Below, piece by piece: positions 14,601 through 27,900 of a stretch of DNA of 64,000 bases. A program made the translations under genes and the position numbers. A model generated the notes under the pieces. The model searched no databases. It was not told the origin of the DNA and worked only from the letters and a program-made list of their open reading frames with translations. The stretch's first letter is position 1. Each line of letters begins with the position of its first letter. The stretch is from Wuchereria bancrofti (taxonomy: Eukaryota; Nematoda; Chromadorea; Rhabditida; Onchocercidae): the NCBI GenBank assembly GCA_005281725.1, contig SSBO01000013.1, forward strand, positions 2,054,599-2,118,598, given 5' to 3'.

Positions 14601-15422
14601 CAATGTAGGGGAAAAATTTGCTAAGAGAAGCCTGCAAATCGAACCTGTATGCTCTTATCTTTCATTTCGTTGAACCAGTTACGCAAAACAGATAGATTTC
14701 CACATTTCACTAAACCCAGTTTACCTCGACGCTTGATCAATTGATCTGGCTTAATTACCGCTTTCTGCAATGGAGAAATGACATAAATTTTTTGGTATTT
14801 ATTCTGTTTCATCCAAAGAAGTTATATATTGAAGTGTAAGTTAATAATTTCAATTACACGGCTGCTATTCAACAGATAAAATCAGCTAATCAAAAAAAGA
14901 AGAAAAAATTCTTCAAATAATATTCTGACAATTATAAAATTACTGTATCTGTCCAACTCGTCAAAAATCTAACAAGAAAACCTGAATATAACTCATAAAT
15001 CTTTGAAATACATAGTACATTTCTCAATTATATTGACAATTTTCATTTCCTAAATTTGCATTGATAAAAGAAAAATACAAAGAAGAAAAAATTAGTTAAC
15101 AGTGCCCAGTTCATATTTTCAAAAAATTGCAAATCCTTGTATTTCAAACAGTTCTCTCAATTAGGCCAGACAAATTCAAATTCAGTAAGAACGGGGAAAG
15201 GTTGAGGAAGAGAGATTTATTCTTTTTAAAAAATAATATCGCTATACCAGATTTAGCAGATACCTTATCATGAGTGAGCCATTCAATTTTATCAGTTACA
15301 GTGTCGAATGAATCGCTTGAAACAAGTCTTAATGCTTGTGGCTTCTCGAGAAATTCGAGTTCTTGCAAATACCGATATAGTAATTCCTTGCCCGTATATT
15401 CGCTAATTGCTTTTGCTGACAT
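8610..15422 (-). CDS. ACLY: ATP-citrate synthase (ATP-citrate lyase), complete, 24 exons
   Basis: Cytosolic enzyme that makes acetyl-CoA and oxaloacetate from citrate, CoA and ATP for lipid synthesis and acetylation. Exons (minus): 15422-15264, 14764-14645, 14553-14392, 14323-14220, 13802-13723, 13562-13417, 13036-12918, 12830-12629, 12561-12444, 12351-12212, 12129-11944, 11868-11761, 11633-11439, 11348-11215, 11144-10986, 10897-10759, 10549-10418, 10317-10228, 10152-10003, 9870-9715, 9482-9339, 9244-9122, 9054-8895, 8719-8610. They sum to 1112 codons; 1111 aa against about 1100 for animal ACLY. The start reads [15 protein letters not shown]. The ATP-grasp part has [15 protein letters not shown] and HGGVDVG; the CoA-ligase part has the phospho-histidine motif FGHAGA; the citrate-synthase part has GIGHRVKS and LNVDGAIG. 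The C-terminus is longer and different after [12 protein letters not shown]. The intron after 11439 has a GC donor. The regulatory Ser segment (human Ser455) is not recognisable in the shorter linker. Confidence 0.97.
14014..14089. repeat. 38-bp tandem duplication in an ACLY intron
   Basis: Two nearly identical adjacent copies starting TAGAAACATATARCTTCACA (14014 and 14052), inside the intron 13803-14219. Confidence 0.85.
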
Positions 15423-15450
15423 CTTTCAAAATTGTAGCAAGAAAAATGGC

Positions 15451-15456
15451 CTGAAA
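15451..15456 (-). promoter_or_regulatory. Probable trans-splice (or 5' UTR) acceptor of ACLY
   Basis: A TTTCAG on the minus strand lies 28 bp before the ACLY start codon with no upstream coding exon. This matches the nematode 3' splice consensus and suggests spliced-leader addition. A cis-spliced 5' UTR intron cannot be excluded. Confidence 0.55.
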
Positions 15457-16789
15457 TTTAAAGTGTGTTCTATAAAATCATTAATTCATGGAAGGAAAAA
15501 ATGAAACAGTTTAGAAGAATACTGAACTATAAAAGGTTATAAAGCAAGCAAAAAATATTCGGAAAATTAAAATTTCTTTAAAAATAAGACATTTACATCC
15601 TCATATAGAGAGAAACAGAGAGAGAGGGAGAGGAAGAATTTGGACTCTATGATCTAAACTAAACATTTCGGCAACACTTCCGATAAGAAAAAATTTGATA
15701 AGGAATAATTTGGGATCAGTAAATTGCTTCATTTTGTGAGGCACTACAAAATGACACCATCTTTCATCTTTATATATATCAAGCAAAGAAATCAAGAAGA
15801 TAATTGAATTGAACTATAGAAATTGATCATTTTTGTATATCGATGGATGTTGTCTTTTAATCTTTATAACTATTTAGTATGTTGATTTTTTTCCATATAA
15901 TGAACAGTAAAATTTGTCAGAAAAAAAAATGATGATAAGATATATGTTAGAGAAAAATTAAAAAAAGGAGAAAAAACTAAAAAAAATTAATGAATGAACG
16001 ATTTCATTTGCATTAAATGATAATATAATACACAATGAATTTATTTATTTATTTCATAAATTCCATTCCTAAAAATAACTGGTAACTAAAATACCGAAAC
16101 CCAATCCCATTTTAAATATATCATCCCTATCTTCTAGCAGCAATCAAATTCTGACAACGCCCGCCATGGTAAAGTAGTCAAACCGCTTCACCCATTATAC
16201 AACGATTAGGGCTCAATGCATCTATATGACATACTTATAATTTCCGCTAAAGTAATTAATTTATTCATTTAGAAGAAATAATGAATGTATTGAATTTTTA
16301 TCATAAATATTATCATTGATATGTAGTATTATTACTGATACATAATTCTGTCTAAAAAGAGTAGCAATATTTTTTTGTTACTTTGCATTAACTAAATCAG
16401 AGTACCATTAAACAGTAATAGGCTTATTAATTAATTAATTTCAAACAAAATGATTCGACAACTTCTTCTTTTTTTACAAATGTCTTCAAGAATTAGTTTA
16501 TAAAATATCAATTAATTATTAAAAGAAGTATGAGATGAAGAGGGAAGAGAAGAGGTAAAAGCTATGTGCAGACAAGGATAATAGTATTAACAGAAACATA
16601 CGGATAGATACTGGTAGAAACACCTGGAATGAATAGCAAAAAGGCGGTAACGGATATGCACCCATTGCGCTTTATCTTTATACACAATTGCAAAATGGTG
16701 GAATGATGTCTGTACGTTTTTATTGTTTACTCTCTAGCTTAACAGATTAATTCAATTCATAAATTCATTTCTCTATTCCCACATTGATC

Positions 16790-17190
16790 TTTGCTCTTCT
16801 AGCTTTTTTCTTTTTTTTTTCAACGCTTAATATTTTTAAACTATCTTATCTGTCTTATCATTCTTTACCTATAAATGATATGTCAGAATCAAATTGTCAT
16901 CATTTTCTTTTTTCCCATCTCTTATCTTTCTTATCATTCTTTACCTGTAAATTGATATATTATTGTTTTTATTATTTACACTCCAGCTTAATTGATTAAT
17001 TCAATTCATAATTTCATTCCTTCTTCTATTTTTTTCTTTTAACATTTAATATTTTATAGCTATTTTATCTGTCTTATCATTCTTTACCTGATATGTCATA
17101 TTCGAATTGTCGTCACTTTTTTTTCTATCTTATCTGTTTTGTCATTCTTTATCTGTAAATGCATATGTCACATTCAAATTGTCGCCATTT
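16790..17190. repeat. Diverged tandem repeat, about 3-4 copies
   Basis: A segment containing TGTCTTATCATTCTTTACCT, then a TGATATGTCA-like word, then YAAATTGTCRYCATTTT recurs at about 16848, 16930, 17070 and 17130. Some copies are preceded by AATTCAATTCATAA. Copies differ by indels, so unit length varies between about 60 and 150 bp. Confidence 0.7.
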
Positions 17191-17679
17191 TTTCTTTTCC
17201 CTGTAAAAAGTAAGTATAAATAGATCTTACACGTATGTTTCATCTATTTTTATCATTATGAAATGTTTTTAACTATTGCAACAAAATGAATCTGAATCTG
17301 GACTTGAATCTGCACTTGATCTAAACTGCTTTATTAAGAATAAATTCATTTGATAGACTTATATCGAAGGGAAGTTTTTCTCATTTATTTTTGTTGAATC
17401 ATAGCAGTATCGCTAGCGATTTCAGTTGATAAAGCAATATGAAACCAGAATGTAAATGTAAGCAGTTAATAAATAATAGTATATTAAAAAGCTGTAATCC
17501 GTTTTTGTCAACCGATTACTTCCATCTCTCTCTCTCTCCCTCTCTCCTCCTATTCATTCATTTTTTTTTTCAGTTATTTTGTTTTCTATTGTTTCCTATT
17601 GCTCAACCATTGTTGTCTTTCCATAGCTCAATCAACAGTACTGCTTTATTTTTCTCTTTATTATTCAATATGTAAAATG

Positions 17680-17797
17680 AATCTCAATCTGGATCTGAGT
17701 GAGAATCTGGATCATGATCTGGATCTGAATCTGAAGCTGGACCTGGATGTGGATCTGGATCTAAATCTGGATCTGATCTTGATCCGGATTTGACTTT
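17680..17797. repeat. GGATCT-type hexanucleotide tract
   Basis: Imperfect repeats of the six-base word ATCTGG/ATCTGA fill about 115 bp. A shorter patch of the same word lies at about 17286-17322. Because the unit is a multiple of three, both strands stay open (Asp-Leu on plus, Asp-Pro-Asp-Ser on minus). I treat the frames as by-products. Confidence 0.85.
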
Positions 17798-18477
17798 AGA
17801 TTTGTCTTTAATGTTAACTTTCATTTTAAAACAATTTGTAACTTTTCTTATCATAATTTTTCTTTTACTTTTCTTATCTTCGACTTTTCTTGTCATCACT
17901 TATCATAATATCATAATTCTTATCATAATGTGACAGTATAAAATTATATTGTCTTACATTTTATCAAATAGCATATAGGATATGGCTTATGATTATGACT
18001 GATATTGTCCAAAATGATTTATCAAACAATTTTATTACATTTTATATTGATAAATTTGAGTAATTCGATTTAAAGTTTATCGATTTTCATTAAATTCAAT
18101 AAATTCATTATTATTAAATTATTTATTAAAATGTTTAATGTGAGAGAAAAAGAAAAAAGCTAGTTAATATAGGACATAGTTGAAAATTTATCCTTTTACA
18201 TGTACCTCTATCCTGTTTGTTTTTACTTTCAGGTGAAGGCATAGAAACTGAAGTTTGAGCATTCCTTTTTTTTTCTTTTTTGAGTAATTTTTTTTTTTTT
18301 TGAGTAATTTCATTGTAAGAAAAAAAAGGGGAAGACATATTTAACTAATTCAGCCAATCATAAAATTTAATTTATTTTATTCAATAATTTCATATCAAAT
18401 TTGAATAACTTTAACATCCCATTGCTCATAATTTGTTTTGAATTAATTTCTTTTATTGACTTGTGCCATTTTAAGGC

Positions 18478-18690
18478 TTCCCTCTCTCCTTCTCTCTCTT
18501 TCTTTCTCTGTTTCTCCCTCTCTATCTCTTTCTTCCTTGCTTAGAGAATATAACAATCGAAAATTGGTACTGAGAAAAAGCCATCCATTTTGCTGTTTGA
18601 ATCAATGCGATTGTCCGAATTGATCTTCCTCATAGCTTTTGTAGATAGAGAGGAGGAGAAGGGGAGAGAGAGGGACAGGGAAAGAAGAGG
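18478..18690. repeat. Pyrimidine block followed by opposed purine block
   Basis: A CT-rich run at about 18478-18537 is followed about 110 bp later by a GA-rich run at about 18643-18690. Their low complexity makes them largely complementary, so the region is an imperfect inverted repeat with an ordinary AT-rich loop. Confidence 0.6.
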
Positions 18691-20599
18691 ATGAATTCCG
18701 AAACATCAAATCTTTTTTTCTATTTTTTCGAGTCTAACTTTATACGTTTGGTCTAAATTTTGTGTATTTGTAGAAAAATTAGCAATAATATTTTTCGCTT
18801 TCTCTTTTTTTTCATATTTGTGCGAAATTAAAAAAGAATTATTTCATTGCACATTATGTGATAGTTTTTTTTCTTGTTATTCAATAACGTTTCAAATTAT
18901 CCTCTTTTTCTTTTTTAAAAAGAAAAAGAAAACTTTTTTTTAAATCACTTTTACTTATTGTCTCATAACTTTAAATTTTAATTACTTTTTAAAATAATTA
19001 TATTGATGAAGAAGAGAAGAAAGAAAGAATGAAAAAAAGAAAGAAGGAAAGGAGAAAAGATTGTAAAGTTAAAATGAATTTTTTATTTCTGTTTATCTCT
19101 CTATTCATTCCTTCTTTTAATAAGGTAATTTATTTCTGGTGGACCAATTTCTTCTTTCTCATTGAAAGTTCAATTTCTATTAAATTTCCATTTCTAACGT
19201 AGAAAAAATTCAATCAAGTATTTTAATTATTCGAAATTTCATCGTTAATTTTATAATTGCTTAATGTGATTAATTGATTAATTATTCACTCATTTACATT
19301 AGGAATGTTTGTTTCTTTTTTCTTATTAAAACAATTTTTTAATATTTATTCTAATTTGAAATTTTTGAAGATTTTTTAGAAAATATAAAAGAAGAAATAC
19401 AAGTAATAAAAGGGAATCATATGAAAGAGACGAGTCTTCTTATCACTATAATGAATAGTAATGATTTGGAAAAATTAAATTTAATTACCAATTTATAAAG
19501 AAAAAAAAAGTTGTTCAGAAGTCTTCAAACTGTGATAATGTAACAAAAAATAAATCGGAAGGACAGGAAGGAGAGAGAGAGAGAGAGCAAATTTAAGCTA
19601 TCTGTCATATCGCGGATATCAGATTGATTGTATTTTCGGATTAATTTTACAAACATAACCAGAACTAAGATATCTTTGTAAATGATCAAGGTATTGATAA
19701 ATCATTAATTATCATAAACTAATGAAATTATCAGTTATGATTTTTTCAAGCAAATCATTTCTCTTCCAACAATAATTAATCTCTTAATGCATTTTGAAAA
19801 TCGATTATTTAGTTAAGTCTTAAAAACTTTCATTTACTCTAACTAATTATTTGTTCACTTTTTGTAATGTTATAAAGTTAAACATAAATGAGAAAGTGTG
19901 CAAAAAAAAAATTTAAGTTTAAAATTTTTCTTTTTTTGTTAAAACAAACTTTATTATCTTATTTTATAACAAACAGTTGAATATAATCATTTTGACAGTC
20001 TATTTTCTTCCATCACAACTTCTCTTCAAATTTCCTATAATATATTAATATTTTTAATGATAAGTCCGTATAAATGTATTGTTGTAAGAGTAAAATTTTA
20101 AATTAAATTTTTTCATTTTTCAGTTACAAATTAAATTTTTACATAAATCAAACTGAATTTTTTATAAATCAAATTGAATAAAATTGGCATTAAATTTTAG
20201 TTGGCATAGTGAAAAATCTAGCAGATAGCTAATTTTTTTTAATCCTAAAATTGACTCTAATAGGCATAAATTTATTCAAAAAAAAAGAAAAAAATGCTTA
20301 ATAGATTTTGTCGAACAATAAATGAAAAAACTAAAAATTAGAAAAAAGATTATTGTATTATACAGCAAATTTTATCGCAGAACTTTAACTGAGAATTAAA
20401 CGCAGTTAGAGTAAATTAATGCAATGATGAAATATAACAAATTTAATCTTATCTATTTTAAAATGCGACAGATGGTTTATTAAACCATAATAGAGAAAGG
20501 ATAGAAAGATAGAAAAACGGTTTATTACAACTTTGATTATTCCACTCAATTCCACTTTTTATATTTTACATTTTTTTTTTTATTTTATATTCTTTCATT

Positions 20600-21056
20600 A
20601 CAAAAATTGAAATGGCTATTTACATTCATATCATTTTGCGGAAGAGTAATGATCGAAATAGATAATGATAATATCAGAAATGGAAATTAATTTCGTATAT
20701 GTATATATATACATACATACATGAAATTAATTATCCGTATTATACGAAATTAATACGATTTAAATTCCATTTTGTTTCCTCTTTTTTCACATTTCTTTTT
20801 TTTTAAAAAAATTCTTTGATTATCTTTATTTTTTACATATTTTTTTTTTTTATATTTTACATTTTTTCTTTTATTTCAGATTCCTTCATTACAGAATTTT
20901 CTTTGATTACCTTTTTATTTTCCACATCCTTTCTTTAATTTTGAATTCTTTGATTCTAAAATTGAAGTAGTTATTTACATGCATATCATTTTGAGAGAGA
21001 GTAATGACCAAAAACAAATAATGATAATATCAGTAATAAAAATTAATTTCATATAT
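20600..21056. repeat. Two-copy direct repeat of about 100 bp
   Basis: About 100 bp running from a TACAAAAATTGAAATGG-like start through CATATCATTTTG, GAGTAATGA and GATAATATCAG to AATTAATTTC occurs at 20600-20700 and, diverged, at 20955-21056. Confidence 0.75.
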
Positions 21057-23569
21057 TATAATTCAATCTAATCCTCTTAATTATGATTTGTTAGGATGAA
21101 AAAAAATTTAATAAATCGGTAAACTGTAACAGATAATAAATTGAGAATTTTGTTGCAACATTATAATTGTTGCAACATTATCCTTTTATCATTGACAAAT
21201 ATATTCGATAAGTGATAAGTGTTTGAATAATATAAGTAAACAATATACAACATAAATAATTCTCATTTGATTATTTATTAATCAAATGATTTCTTCAATT
21301 TTCTTCAATATTTCATTCAGCTTTTCATAACTATAATATTAATGTATTAATGAATATAATAACTATAATATTAATGAATATCTTAAATTTGTCTCTTTAA
21401 TTATTACTGATCGAGAAATATTGAAAGTAATTATTTCAATTTATCGATAAATAAGTTTAATAAATAAGTATTATCGCTCAAATGTATCATTGGAAATTAT
21501 AGTTATCCATCTAGTTTTGTTTTTTGTTTTGTTTTGTCTTTGTTTTTGTTTTATTTTAGTTTAATCTGTTTTAGTTTTTAAACAATATGTTTGCATAGTG
21601 TTAGCAAGTCATATGTGATTAATTTTATTAATTTTATTAAATACTTTTTTTAAAATGCATTTTTATTCAATTTCATCCATTTTTGAAATTTTTCAATTGC
21701 AAATGATTTGATTAAAATTAAGCAAAAAAAAATTTTATGTTTTCACCAAGTCTATGTTTTTTTTATCCTTTAAATATCCCTATATGTCAATTTTATTGCT
21801 TTTCATTCTTATTTGCTATTTTGTTAATTGGATAGTATTATTCACACACTTAACTAAAAATAAAGTGATGCAAAAAGCCTATAAGGCTAAGCTAACAAAA
21901 GCCTACAAGACTAAGCTAGGCTATTCGTTCATATGTCTTAGAAATCATTCAGTTTTTACATCAGTCAAAAAAAGAGAAAAAGAAAAAGCTTTATTAATTA
22001 TTTCATTTTTTTCACTTTTAATCAAATACTTGAAATTAAATTTTTTTTTACAATTTGCGGTGAATTTAATTATAGTAATATTAAAATTGAAACAAATATA
22101 CTAAAAGTATATTTTATAGAATGTTGAGAATTAATTAATATTAACATGAAAAATTTATCGATGATGAGCCAAGAAAGAATGAAGAAATAAATAAAAGTAG
22201 CGATAAAAATTATTAATAAACTGATTTTCCTATTGTTTTTTTTTTTTAATTGATCCAATTTTTTTTCGATTAACTTACGACATTTTATATTTAAGGCTTA
22301 TTTCGATAAATCATTTAGCTTTCAGTTTTTTATTAGCATATTACACGATACATTTTATGTAATTCTATGAAATTTTTCCACTTATTAATATTTTGTTTCT
22401 AATTTTAATAATGTAATTTTGATATTTTTAATTTGCTTCCTTCATTTATATTTTACATTTTATATTTGTGCTTTTCAATTGAAATATTATTACGACAAAT
22501 ATCTCTCAACAAACAAGAAATATAATTTGTTTTATGGTGATGCAAAAGTTTGTTTAATAACAATAAATGAATATTTGAAGTATTATTCAAATTTTCATTT
22601 TTGGAAATTTTGAGCAACTAAAAAAAATCTTTTTTTCAAAAAGAAGAAAATCAAGTTGAAACTTAAAATAAGCAAAATTCATTACAGGTTTTTCAACAAT
22701 TATTTTACATTTTTAATTAAGCAGAAACCAATAAAAATGTATATTTTTTAAGTTTAACATTTTAAATCCAACTCTGCAATTTAACTTTAGTCTTTTTAAT
22801 TTTTCAAAATTACTACCATAAAAGAAAAAAAACTTTATATGTAAATAAGTTGTAAAAATACAATAATTATAACTTAATAATATTCAATTTTGCTATTTAT
22901 TAGTCTTTTCTTTTTATTATTTCAATTTTCTTTTAATTTTTTTGATTAATAATTTCCAATAGTTCCTTTAATCTTTTTTTTTGATTTTTTGATTAAAAAT
23001 AAATAATTTTCAATATTTTGTATCTTACTTTCTTTTTCTTTTTTTGTCTCTTATATCATTTATTATATTAGCTGCGATGATAATATAAACAAACAAACAA
23101 AATTTATATAAAATTTTTCGATTTCATGGATTTACTATTGGATTAAATGCATAGTATGATGGATTCATCCATTAAACAAAATAGCTAGCTTTATGGCTAA
23201 TTTGCATAGCCTTTGTCATTGTCTCTTTTTCAATAGTATACTCTTGCAATCTTTCTTTTAACTCTTCCCATAAGCAAATCTTATTAATTCAACTATTCTC
23301 CACTATTTTATCTAGTTTCTATTTATTTATTTATTTTTTACCATTCTTTTTTTAGTCTATAAATTATATATTAATTTTGCAAAAAAGATTTGGACTTCTT
23401 TAAAATACCATACTAAAGTTTTACTCTAAGTAACACAACTATATTACATGAATATATTAATCACCTAATTTGTCAATGTCTAATTTATTGGTAACTTTAC
23501 ATTCCGACACATTAGTCATTTCATTAAAATAATGCAAGAATTTTAAAGTTTTTATATATTCTATTTTAT

Positions 23570-23815
23570 TTGGTTTAGTTTCTTTCTTTTTCTTTCTCTT
23601 TTGTTTTTTTGAATGATTTGCTATAATTATATTCAAATTTTTTCTTCTTTTTTATATACTATTTAATTGATCAGAATTAATTTTTATTTATTTGGTTTAG
23701 TTTCTTTTTCTTTCTTCCCTTTTTTTTGAATAATTCGCCATAATTACATCCAAAAAAAAAAATTTTTTTTATGTGCTATTTATTAACTTACCAGAATTAA
23801 TTTTTATTTTTTTCA
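23570..23815. repeat. Diverged tandem pair, period about 125 bp
   Basis: Both copies begin TATTTGGTTTAGTTTCTTT (about 23568 and 23690). They share a GAATRATTYGCYATAATTA block and end in CAGAATTAATTTTTATTT. Confidence 0.7.
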
Positions 23816-24902
23816 TCAATTGTCAACATCTTCATTTTATGCATGTTGAGAGAGAAACAAAGAGTAATAAATGTTAGAATGTAAATGTGTCTTTTAAATT
23901 TATTAATAAAAATGATTAAAATGATTAAATTTTAATGTATATAAGTAATTAATTTACCACTTTTCTTTTACAAAATTAAATATTATCAATTAATATAATA
24001 CAAATGCTAAAAGGGGGAAATAAATCGAATTTAAAAATTAATTCTATTCTATGCTTAACAGCATATTGTTATATTACTAGTATTTATATTAATTAACCAT
24101 TTCGATTATTTCAATTATATAGAAATAGTAAAATATTATGTTTTTAAAATTTCAAATTACCAAATAAAATTTCTTACTTATCAGATTGTAAAATTTCTGT
24201 AGATTTCGAAGATTGTCAATTTTATTACTTAAAAAAAAGTTTTTTTTTTTTTTCAGAATAATGAAACAATAGAACAATAAATTTCTTTCCTAATTGAATT
24301 AATATTATTCTATCCCAACAAAAAAGCTATGAAAAGTTGAAAACTTTTTTTAGAGGAAAAAAAACTTTTGTAGACCTAAAATTTAGACTGTTAAATCTTT
24401 GCAAATGCTTTATTTGAACTAAAATTTAACAAAACATATAAAAGCATTTCGTATTATTATTATTATTATTATTAATTATTTAGTTTTCTACTTTTGACTT
24501 TTTTTTGCTAATGCTTTTTATTTTAATTAATTCAGGCTTATGTTTAAATTAAAATAGCTTTTTAAAAAGTGATAAAAGAAATTTTAATATTGAATTGCTT
24601 TATTTTGTTTTATTTATTCTAGCAATTATCTATGAAAAAATTGAAAATTTTCATTTAAAATCTTTATTGATAATATTGTTATTGTTAGATTTTGCAAAAT
24701 GCTTTATTGATTGTTTATTGGAATTCCATCATTTATTTGATTATTTTATTAATTTCAAAACTTTTTTTCAATGGCGTGAATTAAAGACATTTATTTCATA
24801 GAAATTTCATAGAAAATGAAATATTATACTAAAATAAAATAAATATTTTAGGTTAAAATAGCAATTAATTAGCATAAAATGTTAAGCTAATTAGAATTAT
24901 TA

Positions 24903-24928
24903 GATGATAATTTTTTGATTTTATCATC
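24903..24928 (+). promoter_or_regulatory. 8-bp perfect hairpin just before the MGAT1 start
   Basis: GATGATAA (24903-24910) and TTATCATC (24921-24928) can pair around a 10-nt loop, 8 nt before the start codon at 24937. In such AT-rich DNA this may be chance. Confidence 0.3.
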
Positions 24929-24936
24929 ATGTTGTT

Positions 24937-27900
24937 ATGCCTCGGATACGATCTGAACATTTATTTATAATTCTTACTCTTTTCTATATTGCAACACTTA
25001 TTCGACTCTTATTTTATCCACTTAATTCAACGGTTTGTTTTTAATCATTTTTTTTAATTTTAAATTATTAATATTTTTGATATATTTATATATTTAATAC
25101 TTTTAAAATCATTAATAAATATTTATTTTTTGGATTTTTTCTCGATTTTAATTTAGTTTTATCCCCCAAAAAAAATATATTTCAATTTGAAAGCACAAAA
25201 AATCTTTTTTGTCTTTTTTTTTTAATTATATGTTCAAATTTTTTAGCAATCGCATTCAAATTTGCGTCAATTTAATTATAAAATAAAAGATTTGGAAAGG
25301 CTTTTGCAGGAAGGTAAAAATAAAATTGCATTACTTCAGTAAGTTTTTTTTTTTTCTTCGCAATTTAATAAAATTTTTTTTTTGAAGAATGATGAAAATA
25401 GATATTAAGTTCAAAACTGCTAAAAAACTTTTGATATTATAAATATTTAATTGTTAAATTGAAAATATTTCATTTTGTATTATTTCAAGTGAGCGTTAAA
25501 TATTGTAAAAGATATCATAGTTTTGCAATTTAAAAAAACTTTTTTTTTTGAAGAATTATGAAAATTATTTCAAATGAGCGTTATTATTTCAAGTTATTAT
25601 TTCAGTTAATAAATTGGATAACTAGAAGATAACATTTGATTTTTAACCAACCATACATTTTTTTATATTATAATTAAATTAGCTGATAATTAAGTGATAA
25701 CAGAAGTGACAATAAAAAATAAGAATTTTTTTTAGGAAGAAACTGGATGAAATTGAAGAGAAGAAGAATGCTAGTATGATAAATACAATACAGCGTTATC
25801 ATCCTTATCATATACTACAATCACAGAAATTTAAGCAATCATTTAAACATCATTCAAATAGTCAATGGCCTTATCAAATTCCTGTCCTAGTATTTGTATG
25901 TAATCGTCCTAAGGCAATTTACAATCATTTGAAAAAATTACTCAGGCAAATAATTCGCTCACTTTTCTTTTCTTTTATAAATTATGTTAAAAAAACAAAT
26001 TATTTAATTAACTAAATTAATATTATAACTTTAAGAGAAGCAAATATTGTAATTACATTCAATTAATTTAAATTAATAATATAACTTTATGAGAAGCAGA
26101 TATCATTGTTTTTTTTTAAAAACATAAATGATATGTGACTATTTAATTTTATTAGAATGATACTTTAGGTTTAAATAATTTGAAATGGTGCATACAAATA
26201 ATTTTGTTCATGATTTTGAAATTATTCAAACTGATGTTATAAATAATATTTCAGATAAAAAAAAAAAAAAACTTATATTTAGGTATCGACCATCAGCTGA
26301 AAAATTCCCAATAATAGTAAGTCAAGATTGTGATGATTCAAGTGTCAAAGAAGTTATTGATAAATTTGGTACTGAAATAATTTATGTTAAGGTAATATTT
26401 TTTATTTTTTAAGTTGTATTGGTAATATTTTTTTAAATTGTATTCTAATATTCCTTTTTTAAAGTTAGTAATGTATTTTTCTTTTCATTTTCAAAGATTT
26501 CAATAGCTAAAAGTTATTGTTGAATGAAAATAGAAATAAATTTTTGAAATGAAATTATTGTAATACGAAGTAATTGAAAAAAAAACGAGTGTTTACTTTC
26601 TGTTAGTGTAAATTTATTTAGATTAACAATTAACTTTAACAAAAAAATTTTTTCTTTGTTTTGATTTGAAAAATTTCGAAAAAACATCGTCAAGCAATTA
26701 TAATTTTTCTAAACATTCTGCATGGTTGAATTTTGTGATGGAATAGTTATTAAGTTTAATTAAATTAACCATTTGTTTTTCATTTTCCTAAATTTATTTC
26801 AATTATGCAAATATGACTCTAAGTGACAATGAAAAAAAGTAACTCTTTAAAACTATGTGCTATAGGATTGGTGCTTAAATTTTGAAAATTTTTGAAAAAT
26901 GATACAAATTATATATCATCATTAGCTAATTTTTTAAATTTGGAAATAAATTTAAAAAATAGATGTAATTTTAATTTAAATTTTCAAACTCGATACAACG
27001 CATGGAAATTAATGTGTAAATATGAAAAAAAGACAAAAAAAAGACGAAAATTTAACTGGTAGGTAACATTAAAAATTTATTAATAAGAAAAACAATTTTT
27101 AATTTAATATAATTTTAATATTAAAAAAAATTTTTTTTAACTTAATATAATTTTAAAAGCAATAATATATTATTTTATAGCATTTGAGCAGTTGGAATGC
27201 TCATTTTACAATAATTCCGGAACATAAACGTTACATTACTTATTATCGAATAGCACGGCATTATAAACTTGGTTTATCATATGTATTTGATAAGCTTAAT
27301 TATTCCAGTGTTATTATCACAGAAGGTTTTTTCTTTCCTTTTTTTTGTTTAATAAATTTTTAGCATTGTAAATTACTAATTATAATAGTCATTTTAAATT
27401 ATAGTTTTCTCTTCTTTTGGATTTAATAAATTTTTAATTTACTGGCTGTAATAGCATTTGAAGTTATTTTAAACGTCTTGAATTATAATTTTAATTTTTG
27501 ACTCCAAATTGCTAATTATAATAAGCATTTTAAATTGTTTTAAATTATGATTTTATTAAATTACTGTATTGAATTTTGAAATATTTTTTAAAATTTCAAT
27601 GCAAAAGAAAAAGGAAAATTTTATTTTATTTAATTATATTTTTATATTGTAGATGATTTGGATATAGCATCTGATTTTTTCGAATACTTTAGTGCAACGC
27701 GTTCACTTTTGGATACTGATAAAACATTATATTGTATATCAGCATGGAATGATAATGGTAAAGATTATTTGATCGACAAGAAACAACCTGAATTATTATA
27801 TCGTAGTGATTTTTTTTCTGGTCTTGGATGGATGATGACAAGGTAAGAATTTTTCTGAAACTTTTTTTTTTCTGAAAATTTATTTAAATTTTTATAAATA

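Larger units (their letters stand above)
15457..24936. other. Intergenic DNA, no gene seen
   Basis: Nine kilobases of AT-rich DNA between ACLY and MGAT1, which diverge from it, so both promoters should lie here. It contains diverged tandem copies near 16.8-17.2 kb, a GGATCT hexamer tract at 17.7 kb, opposed pyrimidine and purine blocks at 18.5-18.7 kb, a two-copy repeat at 20.6 and 20.95 kb, and a tandem pair at 23.6-23.8 kb. The longest open frame (21754-22104, plus) is Lys/Phe/Leu-rich with no splice or family support; I do not call it. Confidence 0.6.

Noticed and set aside
21754..22104. 116-codon plus-strand open frame, the longest in the intergenic region
   Set aside because: Composition is just AT-rich (Phe/Leu/Lys/Ile) with no splice support, no conserved motif and an internal AAAGAGAAAAAGAAAAA low-complexity run.
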